A stretch of 64,000 nt of DNA from Jonquetella anthropi DSM 22815 (GCF_000237805.1 NZ_CM001376.1:1044349-1108348), one strand, 5' to 3'; shown: positions 25,548 through 34,811, counted from the first letter of the stretch. Numbers and translations are program-made. The notes: a model not told the origin generated them from the letters alone.

Positions 25548-26761
25548 GCCAATGTCGGGCTCAGGACGTTCCACATCTCCCAAGCGACGGCTTCTTTGGA
25601 GCCTTTCAGCTCGATTCGGCCGCCCGAGCGGTCCAGCAGGGTCACCGTGTTGGTGTCGGCCCCGAATCCGCTGCCCGCTGACGTCAGGTCGTTGGCGGCG
25701 ATGAAGTCCAGCTTTTTGCGCTCCAATTTGCCTTGGGCGTGGACCAGCACGTCGTCCGTTTCGGCGGCAAATCCGACCAGAATCTGGCCGGGACGCTTGT
25801 TTGCCCCGGCCCAAGCGATGATGTCCGGGTTCTGGACGAACGCCCGCTCCACCCGTTCCACCGACTCGCGCTTAATTTTTCTGGGGCTCGACGACTCGGG
25901 GCGGTAATCACTCACCGCCGCGGAGGCCACGATAAAGTCGGCGCTCGCCGCTCGGTCCTTGACGGCTTGGAACATTTCAAGCGCCGAGACGACCCGCGTC
26001 ACGCTCGCCTCCTTGGGGAACTGAACCGACGTCGGCCCTGCGACGACCTCAACCGACGCGCCGCGGAGCACGGCGGTCCAAGCAAGCGCCGCGCCCATTT
26101 TGCCCGTGCTGGGGTTGGAGATGAAACGCACCGGGTCCAAGTACTCGCGGGTCGGTCCAGCCGTGATGAGCACTCGCCGGCCTGCCAAGTCAGATGCTGG
26201 GGAGAGGACGCGCCACAGCTGCCGGACGATTTCTTCCGGCTCGGGCATTCGGCCCGGCCCCTCTTCGCCGCAGGCGAGGGGGCCGTTTTCAGCTCCGGCG
26301 ACGAACGCGCCGCGGCGGGCCAACGTCCGAATGTTTTCCTCTGTGGCCGGGTGAGCCAGCATCTGGCTGTTCATCGCCGGAAAGAACAGAACCGGCGCTT
26401 TTGTGGCTAACAGCGTCGCGGCCACCAGCGAGTCGCCCAGCCCAACGGCGGCGGCGGCCAAGTGGTGAGCCGTGCAGGGCGCTACGATCACGGCTTCGGC
26501 CCACTGGGCCAGCTGGATGTGGGGAATTTGGGAGCCGCCCGAAACCGACAGAAAATCCGACTGACGCCAGACCCGATTTCCCGACAGGGTCTCCAGCACC
26601 ATGGGGCTGACAAACGACTCGGCGGCTTGGGTCATGACGACTCGGACCTGACAGCCGTACGACGCCAACAGGCGAACGAGCCCCGGCGTCTTGTAGGCGG
26701 CGATGCCGCCTGTGACGGCGAGGACTATTCGCCGGTTACTCTGCCATTGAAGAGGGACCAT
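25544..26761 (-). CDS. coaBC: Bifunctional phosphopantothenoylcysteine decarboxylase/synthetase CoaBC
   Basis: 405 residues, making 4'-phosphopantetheine from phosphopantothenate and cysteine. CoaC half (about 1-190): flavin-binding VTGGIAAYK, the catalytic His in [17 protein letters not shown], and the active-site Cys in [11 protein letters not shown]. CoaB half: [24 protein letters not shown], and the lysine-containing KIKRE and [10 protein letters not shown] segments. ATG 26761 lies inside the end of rpoZ (26-base overlap); no good start follows the rpoZ stop, so translation is probably coupled. This gmk-rpoZ-coaBC-priA order is common in bacteria. Confidence 0.95.
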   Translation of the reverse strand: MVPLQWQSNRRIVLAVTGGIAAYKTPGLVRLLASYGCQVRVVMTQAAESFVSPMVLETLSGNRVWRQSDFLSVSGGSQIPHIQLAQWAEAVIVAPCTAHHLAAAAVGLGDSLVAATLLATKAPVLFFPAMNSQMLAHPATEENIRTLARRGAFVAGAENGPLACGEEGPGRMPEPEEIVRQLWRVLSPASDLAGRRVLITAGPTREYLDPVRFISNPSTGKMGAALAWTAVLRGASVEVVAGPTSVQFPKEASVTRVVSALEMFQAVKDRAASADFIVASAAVSDYRPESSSPRKIKRESVERVERAFVQNPDIIAWAGANKRPGQILVGFAAETDDVLVHAQGKLERKKLDFIAANDLTSAGSGFGADTNTVTLLDRSGGRIELKGSKEAVAWEMWNVLSPTLA

Positions 26762-26996
26762 TTGTTTCGCCGGGCAGCGGCTGGGGGTTGACCGTGTTGA
26801 ACGAGACGGACAACCGCCCGCTTTCCATCTCCTGAAGGGCCTGAGAAATGTACTTTTCGTCTTCCTCCTCGCCCTCCGCGGGAGCGACCCGCATTTCGCT
26901 CAGCTGGCGCGCCCTCTGGGCGATGACCAGCGTGAGCATGTACTTGTTCTGTATCCCCGCATTTTCGGCGATTTTGTCCATGTTGTAAAAGATCAT
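26736..26996 (-). CDS. rpoZ: RNA polymerase omega subunit
   Basis: 86 residues; ATG 26996 overlaps the gmk stop (ATGA), with AGGAG a few bases upstream. Omega assists folding and assembly of the beta' subunit and contributes to ppGpp response in many bacteria. The recognisable core is QNKYMLTLVIAQRARQL, followed by an acidic stretch (EGEEEDEKY) and a short C-terminal tail. The position directly after gmk is the classical location, which supports the call in spite of the small size. Confidence 0.92.
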   Translation of the reverse strand: MIFYNMDKIAENAGIQNKYMLTLVIAQRARQLSEMRVAPAEGEEEDEKYISQALQEMESGRLSVSFNTVNPQPLPGETNGPSSMAE

Positions 26997-27595
26997 TTGA
27001 TCTCTGCTCCTTTCCCACGACGCGACGTGATGAACTCGCGCAACTTATTGGCCGCCTGCTCAACCGTGTCGTTGACCACGACGAGATCGTAACTGTCTTC
27101 CATTGCCAGCTCGTCCGACGCGGCGGCCAGCCGCCGGCGGATAGCCTCTTCCGTTTCGGTGCCCCGGCCTCTCAGGCGGCGTTCCAGGTCCTCCAGCGTG
27201 GGCGGCGCGATGAAGATCGTCACCGCCTCCGGCATGACCTTTTTTACCTGACAGGCGCCTTGGACGTCGATTTCCAAAAAGACGTCCACCCCTTGGCTCA
27301 GCAGGTCCTCCACGTCGCTCCGAAGGGTTCCGTACCTGTGTCCGTGCACGTTCGCCCACTCGAGAAACTCGCCGTTTTCGACTCGACGAAGGAAGTCCGC
27401 CTCGGAGATGAACCGGTAGTCTACCCCGTCCCGCTCGCCCGGACGGGGCGTCCGGGTGGTGCAGGAGATGGAATATGAGTAGCGGCTCGTGAGCTGGCTG
27501 AAGAGTTTGGCCCGAATAGTCCCCTTGCCGACGCCGCTGGGACCCGACAGAACGTACAGCGTCCCAGCCGTCTTGGGCTGCGGCTCGCCGGTCAT
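26993..27595 (-). CDS. gmk: Guanylate kinase
   Basis: 200 residues from ATG 27595, which overlaps the yicC stop by 4 bases; the open frame further 5' is out-of-frame shadow of yicC. It phosphorylates GMP to GDP with ATP in the cytosol. Seen: P-loop GPSGVGKGT, the GMP-binding segment SCTTRTPRPGE with DYRFIS, EWANVHGHRYGT, and the lid region RLRGRGTETEEAI. Length is typical. It heads the gmk-rpoZ-coaBC-priA block. Confidence 0.97.
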   Translation of the reverse strand: MTGEPQPKTAGTLYVLSGPSGVGKGTIRAKLFSQLTSRYSYSISCTTRTPRPGERDGVDYRFISEADFLRRVENGEFLEWANVHGHRYGTLRSDVEDLLSQGVDVFLEIDVQGACQVKKVMPEAVTIFIAPPTLEDLERRLRGRGTETEEAIRRRLAAASDELAMEDSYDLVVVNDTVEQAANKLREFITSRRGKGAEIK

Positions 27596-28467
27596 TCGAC
27601 GTTCTGCACCTGCTCGCGGATTCGTTCGAGCAGGGTTTTTCCGTCCACGACCAGCCAGCGCAGTTCGGTGCTGGCGGCCTTGGAACCGACCGTGTTGATT
27701 TCCCGGTTCATCTCCTGAAGGAGAAAGTCCATCTTCCGGCCGATCGGCCCTTCCCCCTTCAGCAGGTTTCTGAACTGGTCGATGTGGCTTCTCGACCGGC
27801 TCAGCTCCTCCGAGATGTCCCACTTGTCAGCCAGTATAACCAGCTCTTGGACCAGCCGATTCTCGTCAACTGGCGCGTCCCAGCGCTCCAGCGTCTCTTT
27901 GATTTTCTGCCGGTAGCCATCGAACGCCTGACCGGAGATCTCGTTCCACCGGCTGCTCAGCTGTTCGACCAGGCCGGCCCACTCTTCCAAGTTGGCACTG
28001 ATGTCGCTGACCAGCGCCCGGCCTTCGGTCAGCCTCATGGCCGCCATGTCGTCGCAGGCGAGGGCCAACGTCTCTTCGACCAGCGACTGCAGGTCCGGCT
28101 CGTCGTCGGAAGTCTGCAGGTCGGCAGTGACCGGCAGGCGGAGGACGTCACCCAGCGACGGCGGCTGAATTCCCAGCTCGTCCGCCAGAGACGCCAGTTT
28201 CTGGTAGCAGTTTCTGACGGCGTTGACGTCGAGCCGCTCTTCTACCGTCTCCGACGCGGTGTGAAGCTCGGCGCGAACCACGATCTTGCCCCGGGCAAAC
28301 CGGCTCCGAACGTAGTTCGTCACGTAGGGTTCTAGGCTTGCAAGGTTGCGGTTGCTCTTGTACTGCACTTCCAAATATCTGGAGTTCACGCTGGAAAGCT
28401 CTACCGACAGCCTTCCCCAGCCGCGTTCCCCGCTTCGCCTGCTGAATCCTGTCATGCTCGAAGCCAT
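27592..28467 (-). CDS. yicC: YicC-family endoribonuclease
   Basis: 291 residues; ATG 28467 with GGGGAG upstream, four bases after hflX. YicC/YloC proteins are endoribonucleases linked to RNA turnover and stationary-phase growth. The N-terminal MASSMTGFSRR and the NSRYLEVQYK segment, and the C-terminal block GRKMDFLLQEMNREINT with GSKAAS are signature sequences of the family. Its acidic residues and the position upstream of gmk match the usual bacterial arrangement. No unusual features. Confidence 0.94.
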   Translation of the reverse strand: MASSMTGFSRRSGERGWGRLSVELSSVNSRYLEVQYKSNRNLASLEPYVTNYVRSRFARGKIVVRAELHTASETVEERLDVNAVRNCYQKLASLADELGIQPPSLGDVLRLPVTADLQTSDDEPDLQSLVEETLALACDDMAAMRLTEGRALVSDISANLEEWAGLVEQLSSRWNEISGQAFDGYRQKIKETLERWDAPVDENRLVQELVILADKWDISEELSRSRSHIDQFRNLLKGEGPIGRKMDFLLQEMNREINTVGSKAASTELRWLVVDGKTLLERIREQVQNVE

Positions 28468-28471
28468 GCTG

Positions 28472-29503
28472 TCACTCTCCCCTTCGTTCCGTCAGTCCAT
28501 CAAGGGCGGTCAGAAGCTCGTCCAGTCCCCTGCCGGTTAAAGCGCTGGTACAACAGACCGGGAAGCCGTGTTTCGACAGGGCAAGAACCGCTTTCGCCGC
28601 GTCCCCCTCAGGCACTCGGTCAATTTTATTCAGCACGAGCACGCCAATTCGATCTGACGCGCCGAGATCAGCCAATATCTTGCAGATGACGCCGAACGTG
28701 TCTTCCGGATGCGGGTCGCAGACGTCCATGACGACGGCCAGAACTCCTGCCTCGGCCACCTCTTCCAGCGTGGCGCGGAACGACGCGACGAGCTCGGGCG
28801 GCAGACGGCGAATGAATCCGACCGTGTCGCCGGCTAGGATCAACCGGCCCGACGGCAGCCTGACCCGGCGTATCGCTGTGTCCAGCGTGGCGAACAGCTT
28901 GTCCTCGCCATGAAGGGCACGGTCGCCGCTGAGAGAAGCGACGAGGGTCGTTTTCCCGCAGTTGGTGTAGCCGACGAACGCGACGGTCGTCATGCCGCTT
29001 CGCGCCCGCCGCTTGCGCTGTCCGCCTCTGGCGGCCTGAACGCGCCCGAGCTGGCGGGACAGGTCCCGCTCCCGACGTTCCAGCTTGCGCCGGTGCCGCT
29101 CGAACTCAGTTTCTCCCGGCCCGCGGGTTCCGATGCCGCCGCCGGTCCGGGACATCTGCTCTCCGAGCCCCCGCAGGTGCGGCAGCTCATACCGACACCG
29201 AGCGAGGTCGATCTGCAGCTTGGCTTCCGCGCTGGAAGCCCGGCCCTGAAATATTTTGGTGATGACCAGCGGTCTGTCCCACACGTCGCAACCCCACAGC
29301 GCCCGCAGCTCGTGCATCTGCCGGGGCGACAGCGGCTCGTTGCTCACCGCTAGGTCAGCCTCCAAGCCGGCGATGGCGCCTCTCAGCTCTGCGGCGCGAC
29401 CTGACCCCAAGCAGGTGGCCGGGTCGGGCTGAAGCCGCTTCTGCACGACCGTCTGAACCGCCTCGACGCCGAGGTTTGCGAGCAGCAATCGAAGTTCTTC
29501 CAA
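28472..29503 (-). CDS. hflX: GTPase HflX (start codon uncertain, N-terminus probably longer)
   Basis: 343 residues if TTG 29503 is used. HflX is a ribosome-splitting GTPase for stalled ribosomes. The N-terminal domain contains QKRLQPDPATCLGSGRAAEL, the linker has GGGIGTRGPGETEFERHRRK, and the G domain shows P-loop GYTNCGKTT (178-186), DTVGFIRRLP and NKID. The frame stays open upstream to about 29640 and encodes RRRALVFGLELPGSDQLTLE, which matches the family's N-terminal strand, so translation should begin earlier. No ATG, GTG or TTG exists in that stretch; CTG 29593 is the only near-standard candidate. TTG 29503 has no good ribosome-binding site. Overlap with plsC suggests coupling. Confidence 0.9.
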   Translation of the reverse strand: MEELRLLLANLGVEAVQTVVQKRLQPDPATCLGSGRAAELRGAIAGLEADLAVSNEPLSPRQMHELRALWGCDVWDRPLVITKIFQGRASSAEAKLQIDLARCRYELPHLRGLGEQMSRTGGGIGTRGPGETEFERHRRKLERRERDLSRQLGRVQAARGGQRKRRARSGMTTVAFVGYTNCGKTTLVASLSGDRALHGEDKLFATLDTAIRRVRLPSGRLILAGDTVGFIRRLPPELVASFRATLEEVAEAGVLAVVMDVCDPHPEDTFGVICKILADLGASDRIGVLVLNKIDRVPEGDAAKAVLALSKHGFPVCCTSALTGRGLDELLTALDGLTERRGE

Positions 29504-29598
29504 CTCTAGCGTCAGCTGGTCGCTTCCCGGAAGTTCGAGGCCAAAGACGAGGGCGCGTCGCCTCTGAGGGGAGTCTTTAAAGTCCGGCGGCAGGTCGG

Positions 29599-30234
29599 CT
29601 AACCAATAGCCAGTTCCTGAAGCCGCTCGAGTTCCTTCTGCAGGGCGAGCCGTACCCGCTCACGCTCCTCTCGTCCCTTGCCGCCGGGCCAGATCATATG
29701 GCCTACGTACACTGTGATCGGGTGGCGTCCGATCGTCTCGGCGCCCACCGGCATGGCCTCGAACGTGCCGGCCACGTAAAGCGGGACGATCGGCACGCCC
29801 CGGCTGACCGACACGAGCGCCGCGCCGCCTTCGATCTCCATCAGCCGGCCGTCCAGCGACCGGGCGCCTTCGGGGAAGATCATCAGTTCCTCGCCCTCGT
29901 CCAGCAGGCCCATGAAGTGCCGCAGCGCCTTGCTGGACGCGGCGTCGGTCTGTCGGCTCAGCGGCAGGGCGCCAAGCTTATCGAGAAGCCACGTGAAGGC
30001 CGGGTGAATCTGAAACAGCTCTTCTTTAGCCAGCGGCCTCAATCGCCGGGGAAACGCCAGAGCCACCACGACCGGGTCGAGATTGCTCGTGTGGTTGGCC
30101 GCGACGATGACCGGATAGTTGGAGGGAAGGTTTTCCTTTCCGACCACCCGAAAGCGGTTGTGAAGTTTCAGGTACGTCCAGCAAAGCCGCCGAACGACTC
30201 GATAAAGCACCCTTCGGCCGAAGCTACCCGGCAT
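29599..30234 (-). CDS. plsC: 1-acyl-sn-glycerol-3-phosphate acyltransferase (PlsC family)
   Basis: 211 residues; ATG 30234 overlaps the cmk stop by 11 bases. Membrane-associated acyltransferase converting lysophosphatidic acid to phosphatidic acid. The HX4D catalytic motif (NHTSNLD, about residue 47) and the substrate motif FPEGARS (about 119) are clear, along with VPIVPLYVAGT. A short hydrophobic and basic N-terminus fits peripheral membrane binding. The cmk-plsC pairing is common and supports the call. No abnormality seen. Confidence 0.94.
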   Translation of the reverse strand: MPGSFGRRVLYRVVRRLCWTYLKLHNRFRVVGKENLPSNYPVIVAANHTSNLDPVVVALAFPRRLRPLAKEELFQIHPAFTWLLDKLGALPLSRQTDAASSKALRHFMGLLDEGEELMIFPEGARSLDGRLMEIEGGAALVSVSRGVPIVPLYVAGTFEAMPVGAETIGRHPITVYVGHMIWPGGKGREERERVRLALQKELERLQELAIG

Positions 30235-30892
30235 ATTCGTCTCCTAAAAGCCGCCGCAGCACGGCTTCGACGACCTGCTCGACGGTCATATTCGAGCTGT
30301 CAAGCTCCCACGCTTCAGGGGCCGGGCGCAGGGGCGAAAGCTCCCGGTGCTCGTCCTGGTCGTCCCGACGGGCCAATGAGGCTTTCATCTCCTCAAGAGA
30401 AGGGGCGTCTCCCCGCTCCTTGAGCTCTTTCCATCGGCGGTTGGCCCTCTCGTCGCAGGAAGCGGTGAGGAATATCTTCAGCGGCGCCAGCGGGAACACG
30501 ACCGTTCCCATGTCCCGGCCGTCGGCGACTAACGGGCCGGCCAGAGCCTGTTCGCGCTGAAGGGCCAAGAGCCTCTCGCGGACCGACGGTAGAGCCGAGT
30601 ACGACGACGCCAGATCGGAAACCCGAGGCGTGCGGATTTTGTCCGTCACGTCCGCGTCGTTCACCTCAACGCGCCCGTTTTCAAGACGGACCGTCACGTC
30701 GTTCAGGGCCTTGCGCAGGGCCGGCGACTCGCAGGGCGGAACGCCCCGGCCGTCCAGCCACAGGGCGACAGCCCGGTAGATGGCCCCGGTGTCCAAGTAC
30801 CGAATGCCAAGCCGTCGGGCCAGCTCTCGGGCCACTGTGCTTTTGCCGGCTCCCGCCGGACCGTCGATGGCAATCACGCCGATTCGCTTCAT
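30224..30892 (-). CDS. cmk: Cytidylate kinase
   Basis: 222 residues from ATG 30892, about nine bases after AAGGAGC; an upstream in-frame TTG at 30913 would place that site inside the gene and was rejected. Converts CMP/dCMP to the diphosphates. P-loop GPAGAGKST near the N-terminus, YLDTGAIYRA, the CMP-binding segment RTPRVSDLASSYS, and VADGRDMGTVVFPLA are all characteristic. The C-terminal RRDDQDEHRELSPL is the usual lid. It lies in a block with rluB and plsC. Confidence 0.96.
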   Translation of the reverse strand: MKRIGVIAIDGPAGAGKSTVARELARRLGIRYLDTGAIYRAVALWLDGRGVPPCESPALRKALNDVTVRLENGRVEVNDADVTDKIRTPRVSDLASSYSALPSVRERLLALQREQALAGPLVADGRDMGTVVFPLAPLKIFLTASCDERANRRWKELKERGDAPSLEEMKASLARRDDQDEHRELSPLRPAPEAWELDSSNMTVEQVVEAVLRRLLGDEYAG

Positions 30893-30919
30893 CTCTTTTC
30901 GCTCCTTGACCAAGAGACC

Positions 30920-31645
30920 TTAGACCCGGCCGCCCTGGCGTATCATTTTCCAAAGATCTTTGAGCGTTACCTCAACAAATTCCCCGCTTTTGAGGGTTCG
31001 CAGCTCCATGCGGCCTATCGCCCGGCGGAACAGCACCTCAACGGTCATGCCGCAGCCTTCGGCCATCAGGCGGATTTCCCGCTTCACCCCTTCGCCAAGG
31101 ACAAACGTCGCCCACTGGCCTTCCGGTCGGCGGTCGGGCAAAAGGTCCACCGACAGAGGAACGAGACGGCGCCCCTCAAAAACCGTCCCACCCCGGAGGT
31201 TTTCCAAGTCGGCGGCGGTCAGAACCCGGTTCATTCGTACCTCGTAGGTCTTCGTCACGCCGTTTGACGGGTGAATCAGGTCGTTGGCGAAGTCCCCGTC
31301 GTTGGTGAGAATGAGGATTCCCTCGCTCTGCAGGTCCAGCCGGCCGACAGGAAAGAGCCGCAACCGGTCGTAGCTTCGGGGAAGCAGGTCAAGCACCACC
31401 GGGTAATCGGGGTTTGTGACGGCGCAGATGTAGCCGCGAGGTTTTCTGATGACAATGTACGTCTTGGCCTCAACGTGAACTTCCACGTCGTCCACCGCCA
31501 CGGCGTCCCCGTCCTCTACCTGATGGCCTAGGTCGGAGACCAAATACCCGTTCACCGTCACCCGGCCGGCGGTGATGAGCTGTTCCACCTTGCGCCGGGA
31601 GCCGACGCCGCAGGAAGCGAGATATTTATTCAGCCGAACCGTCAT
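30920..31645 (-). CDS. rluB: RluB/RsuA-family pseudouridine synthase
   Basis: 241 residues; ATG 31645, overlapping scpB by 20 bases. An S4 RNA-binding domain (1-60, RLNKYLASCGVGSRRKVEQL) precedes the catalytic domain, whose GRLDLQSEGILILTNDG motif contains the nucleophilic Asp. RluB modifies U2605 of 23S rRNA in E. coli; RsuA modifies 16S, and the two cannot be told apart with certainty here. The scpA-scpB-rluB order, common in many bacteria, favours RluB. Confidence 0.9.
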   Translation of the reverse strand: MTVRLNKYLASCGVGSRRKVEQLITAGRVTVNGYLVSDLGHQVEDGDAVAVDDVEVHVEAKTYIVIRKPRGYICAVTNPDYPVVLDLLPRSYDRLRLFPVGRLDLQSEGILILTNDGDFANDLIHPSNGVTKTYEVRMNRVLTAADLENLRGGTVFEGRRLVPLSVDLLPDRRPEGQWATFVLGEGVKREIRLMAEGCGMTVEVLFRRAIGRMELRTLKSGEFVEVTLKDLWKMIRQGGRV

Positions 31646-32228
31646 GCTCCTGCTCCTCCTCGCCGCTGGCGGTTATTCCCCGCTTGATCGCTTCAATTTC
31701 TGCCACGGTGGGCAGGTCGGACACGGCGGACAGGCCGAAGACCTTTAAAAATTGGTCAGACGTCCGATACAAGAGCGGTGAACCCGGGGCCTTGCGCCGT
31801 CCGGCAATCCGCACGAGCCCATGACCTAGCAGGGTTTCAAGCGCCCGATCGCTTCGAACGCCCCGAATTTCCTCCACGTCGCCGCGGGTCACCGGCTGAC
31901 CGTACGCCACGACGGCCAGCGTCTCAAGGGCCGCCTTGGACAGCCGAATCTGGCTGGACGCGTCGCCGGTCCTGTAGCGATCGATCACGTCGCCCAGATC
32001 GGGCGGCGCGGCCATGTACCACCGGCCTGCCAGCTCAACCACTTCGACGCCTCGGCCCTGCGTGTCGGCCAGCGTCTCAAGGGCCGCCTTGACGGCCGAC
32101 GGCGGCCGGTCAGCCGCGGCGGCCAGCTCGGAGACGGTACAGCCTTTGTCGCCGGCGACGAAAAGGACCGCTTCAACCCGCCTCAGCGTTTCCGGCTCAG
32201 GCGGCGCGGAGGGAGATTTGTACGTCAC
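31626..32228 (-). CDS. scpB: Segregation and condensation protein ScpB
   Basis: 200 residues; GTG 32228 preceded by AGGAGGTGA, a strong site that decides the start. ScpB is the paired winged-helix kite subunit of the SMC-ScpAB condensin complex. Seen: LRRVEAVLFVAGDKGCTVSEL, LSKAALETLAVVAYGQPVTR and IRGVRSDRALETLLGHGLV, in the expected order. It overlaps scpA by 32 bases, so the two are translated together, as usual for the complex partners. Confidence 0.95.
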   Translation of the reverse strand: MTYKSPSAPPEPETLRRVEAVLFVAGDKGCTVSELAAAADRPPSAVKAALETLADTQGRGVEVVELAGRWYMAAPPDLGDVIDRYRTGDASSQIRLSKAALETLAVVAYGQPVTRGDVEEIRGVRSDRALETLLGHGLVRIAGRRKAPGSPLLYRTSDQFLKVFGLSAVSDLPTVAEIEAIKRGITASGEEEQEHDGSAE

Positions 32229-32940
32229 CGAACGTCACCTCCTGCGCCAGAGTGATCATGTTCCGCCGGGACAGTTCCAAAAGAGCCAATAAGGTCACCA
32301 CCAGCGGCCCCCGCCCCGGATCGTCCGACAGCAGGGCCCGCAGGGACGTGGGCCCGACGACAGCAAGCCGCTCCATGACGCCGTCCATTCTCTGCTGAAC
32401 CTGCTGTTCGTCGGGGATAGCCAGCGGGACGCCGCCGATTTCGTCTTCCCAGTGCTCGGGTTCCCAAGCGGCCTCGGCCGCCGCCCGACGCCGCTCGTAG
32501 AGGGAAAGCCAAGTGAGGGAAAGCCCCATCAGGTCGCCCAAGTCGAACGACGCGGGAAGCGGCGAAGCGTCTTTAAACGCGCGGCCGGCCGCCTTTTCGT
32601 ACAGCTCTGCCAGCAGGCCGGCGGCCTTGCGGTACGGCCTGTACCCTTGGAGAAACTCCTCCAAGTTCATCTCCCCGTCGTCGTCCGGCTCGTCGCTTGC
32701 CGGCTCTTCCGGTCGAGGAAGCAGTTCTTTCGTCTTCTGGAGCACCAAGCGGGCCGCGCCGGCGATGAAACTGGCCAGCTCGTCCAAGTCCACCTTTCCG
32801 CACTCGGCAAGCCAGGCGCCGTACAGCGAGACCACCTGTGAAACCTTCACGTCGGCGGCCCGGATTTCCTGACTTTCAACCATATGGCACAGCAGGTCGA
32901 GCGGGCCGGAAAAGCCTTCGATTTCCAGCCGAAAGGTCAC
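32197..32940 (-). CDS. scpA: Segregation and condensation protein ScpA
   Basis: 247 residues from GTG 32940, which overlaps the trpS stop (GTGA); a longer frame to 32994 lies entirely within trpS. ScpA is the kleisin that bridges the SMC heads. The N-terminal segment FRLEIEGFSGPLDLLCHMVE and the EEFLQGYRPYRKAA region are typical, with an acidic linker (PASDEPDDDGEMN) and a C-terminal winged helix near LLALLELSRRNMITL. Operon context with scpB confirms the role in chromosome compaction. Confidence 0.94.
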   Translation of the reverse strand: MTFRLEIEGFSGPLDLLCHMVESQEIRAADVKVSQVVSLYGAWLAECGKVDLDELASFIAGAARLVLQKTKELLPRPEEPASDEPDDDGEMNLEEFLQGYRPYRKAAGLLAELYEKAAGRAFKDASPLPASFDLGDLMGLSLTWLSLYERRRAAAEAAWEPEHWEDEIGGVPLAIPDEQQVQQRMDGVMERLAVVGPTSLRALLSDDPGRGPLVVTLLALLELSRRNMITLAQEVTFGDVQISLRAA

Positions 32941-33941
32941 TTCCGGTACGGGTGAATGAAGCCGATCGCCTCGCGGGCTTCGGCCATCGTGCACTCAGCC
33001 ACGGCGCTGGCCCGCGCGGCGCCGTCAGCCAGAATATCTTCCATCAGCCCCGGCTGGCTGGAGAAGCGGTCGCGCCGATCCCAAATCGGCGTCATCATCT
33101 CGTTCAGCCGATCCGACAGAACGCGCTTGCACTGAATGCAGCCGATCGCGCCAGCCCGGCAGTCAGCCGCCACCTGGCATTTGCTCGCCTCGTCGCCATT
33201 GAAGACCTTGTGCAGGTCCCAGACCGGGCACTTGTTCGGATCGCCCGGGTCGGTCTTGCGGATTCGCGCCGGGTCGGTGACCATGGTGCGAATTTTCTCC
33301 CACAGCGCGTCGGCCCGATCGGAGATCATCAGGCTGTTGCCGTACGACTTGCTCATCTTCCGCCCGTCCGTGCCCGGAACCTTCGGCGTCGCCGTCAGCA
33401 TGATCTGCGGCTCCGGGAACACGGGCCGGTAAAAGTTGTTAAACCGGTTCGCGATCGCCCGCGCCAGCTCCAGATGAGCCGTCTGGTCCTCGCCGACCGG
33501 CACGTCGGTCGCCTTGTAGATGAGAATGTCAGCGGCCATCAGCACCGGATATCCTAAAAAGCCATACGTGCCTAAGTCTTTATTCGACAGGTTGAGAATT
33601 TGTTCCTTGTAGGTCGGGCAGCGTTCCAGCCAACCCAGCGGCGTCAGCATGCCCAGCGCCAACGCCAGCTCCACGTGCTGGTGCACGTGCGACTGGAGAA
33701 AAATCGGCGACTTTTCAGGGTCAAGCCCCACAGCCAGCCAGTCGAGCAGGACTTCCTCGCAGTTGACCTTCAGGCTCGTCATGTCCGCGTAGTTGGACGT
33801 CATGGCGTGCCAGTCGACGATCCCGAAGAAGCACTCCACGTTCGGGTCGCGCTGCAATTTCAGCCAGTTGGTCAGCGCCCCCGCCATATGTCCAAGGTGC
33901 AGTTTGCCCGTCGGTCTCATTCCGCTGAAAATCCGTTTCAT
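32937..33941 (-). CDS. trpS: Tryptophanyl-tRNA synthetase
   Basis: 334 residues from ATG 33941 (GAGGGAA upstream); the longer frame 5' overlaps nif3 and was rejected. Class Ic synthetase charging tRNA-Trp. Seen: FSGMRPTGKLHLGHMAGAL with the HLGH variant of the HIGH motif, VGEDQTAHLELARAIANRFN, and GRKMSKSYGN (KMSKS). Four Cys (CPVW, CQVAADC, CIQC) lie in the region where some TrpRS proteins carry a metal site or Fe-S cluster, seen in a subset such as Thermotoga; that role here is an inference. 28 bp separate it from nif3. Confidence 0.95.
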   Translation of the reverse strand: MKRIFSGMRPTGKLHLGHMAGALTNWLKLQRDPNVECFFGIVDWHAMTSNYADMTSLKVNCEEVLLDWLAVGLDPEKSPIFLQSHVHQHVELALALGMLTPLGWLERCPTYKEQILNLSNKDLGTYGFLGYPVLMAADILIYKATDVPVGEDQTAHLELARAIANRFNNFYRPVFPEPQIMLTATPKVPGTDGRKMSKSYGNSLMISDRADALWEKIRTMVTDPARIRKTDPGDPNKCPVWDLHKVFNGDEASKCQVAADCRAGAIGCIQCKRVLSDRLNEMMTPIWDRRDRFSSQPGLMEDILADGAARASAVAECTMAEAREAIGFIHPYRK

Positions 33942-33969
33942 TTCATTTCCCTCTTTCTTCTCGTCGTGC

Positions 33970-34770
33970 TCAGTCTTTATGTCTTCCCGAGCCCCTCGCC
34001 GCCCACTGGTAGTGGGACGGCGTCTCGGGCAGGACGCGCACGTCAAAACCGAGCCCTTCAACTCGGCGAGCTAAATCGCTCATTGACGGCGCTTCCATTT
34101 CTCCGTGGTCACAAAGCATGAGGGCCAAACCAGAGGCCAGAGCCTCGACGATCTGATGGTGCTTCATCTCGCTCGTGGCGTACAGGTCAGCGCCTCCTTC
34201 AAGGGCGTCCTGCCACAGATCCCCGCCTGAACCGCCGCACAGCGCGACCCGCCGAACCTCTTTCGTTGGGTCGCCTGCCAGCCGGTATCCAGACAAGTCC
34301 CACGCGCCTGCCAACGCAGCGGCAGACGCGCAAGCCGGGCAGGACTCAGGCCATTCGCCCATGCCGCCCATGCCGAACCCACCCGGCATAGGCCTCAGCC
34401 CTCGAGCCGACAGAAGGCCGGCTCGGGCCAGCAGTCCCTCGTTTACCCCGCCTCGCGCCGAGTCCCACGGCGTGTGCCAGCCGACGACGGCGACGCCGAG
34501 GCGGAACGCCTCGCCGGCCGTCTGAGCGACGAATCGGCTCGTGTCCAAGTCCGCGAGGGGTAAAAAGCAGAGCGGATGATGAGCCACGAGGACGTCACAG
34601 CCCTCGCGGCTTGCCACTTGAACGCTCTCGACCGTCGCATCGAGACAAAATCCGACGCGGCTACAGCGCCACGACGCGCCGCCCAACTGAAGGCCGGAGT
34701 GATCCCACGGCTCGCTCAGCGCCAGCGGAGCGATGCTGTCCAGCGCTTGAAGCAGGTCAGAAATTTTCAC
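33970..34770 (-). CDS. NIF3-like dinuclear metal protein
   Basis: 266 residues from GTG 34770, eight bases after GGAGG; GTG 34779 overlaps that site. NIF3/YqfO proteins form rings with a di-metal centre; some are annotated GTP cyclohydrolase 1 type 2, but a physiological reaction is not settled. Metal-ligand motifs: LVAHHPL (His-His), VVGWHTPWDS (His..Asp), and the C-terminal LCDHGEMEA (His..Glu). The N-terminus ISDLLQALDSIAPLALSEPWDHSGLQLG is characteristic. First gene of the long housekeeping operon, downstream of a leader hairpin. Confidence 0.9.
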   Translation of the reverse strand: MKISDLLQALDSIAPLALSEPWDHSGLQLGGASWRCSRVGFCLDATVESVQVASREGCDVLVAHHPLCFLPLADLDTSRFVAQTAGEAFRLGVAVVGWHTPWDSARGGVNEGLLARAGLLSARGLRPMPGGFGMGGMGEWPESCPACASAAALAGAWDLSGYRLAGDPTKEVRRVALCGGSGGDLWQDALEGGADLYATSEMKHHQIVEALASGLALMLCDHGEMEAPSMSDLARRVEGLGFDVRVLPETPSHYQWAARGSGRHKD

Positions 34771-34811
34771 GGCGTTCACCTCCAGTCGACCCGGCGCAGT
34801 CCGGAGACGAC

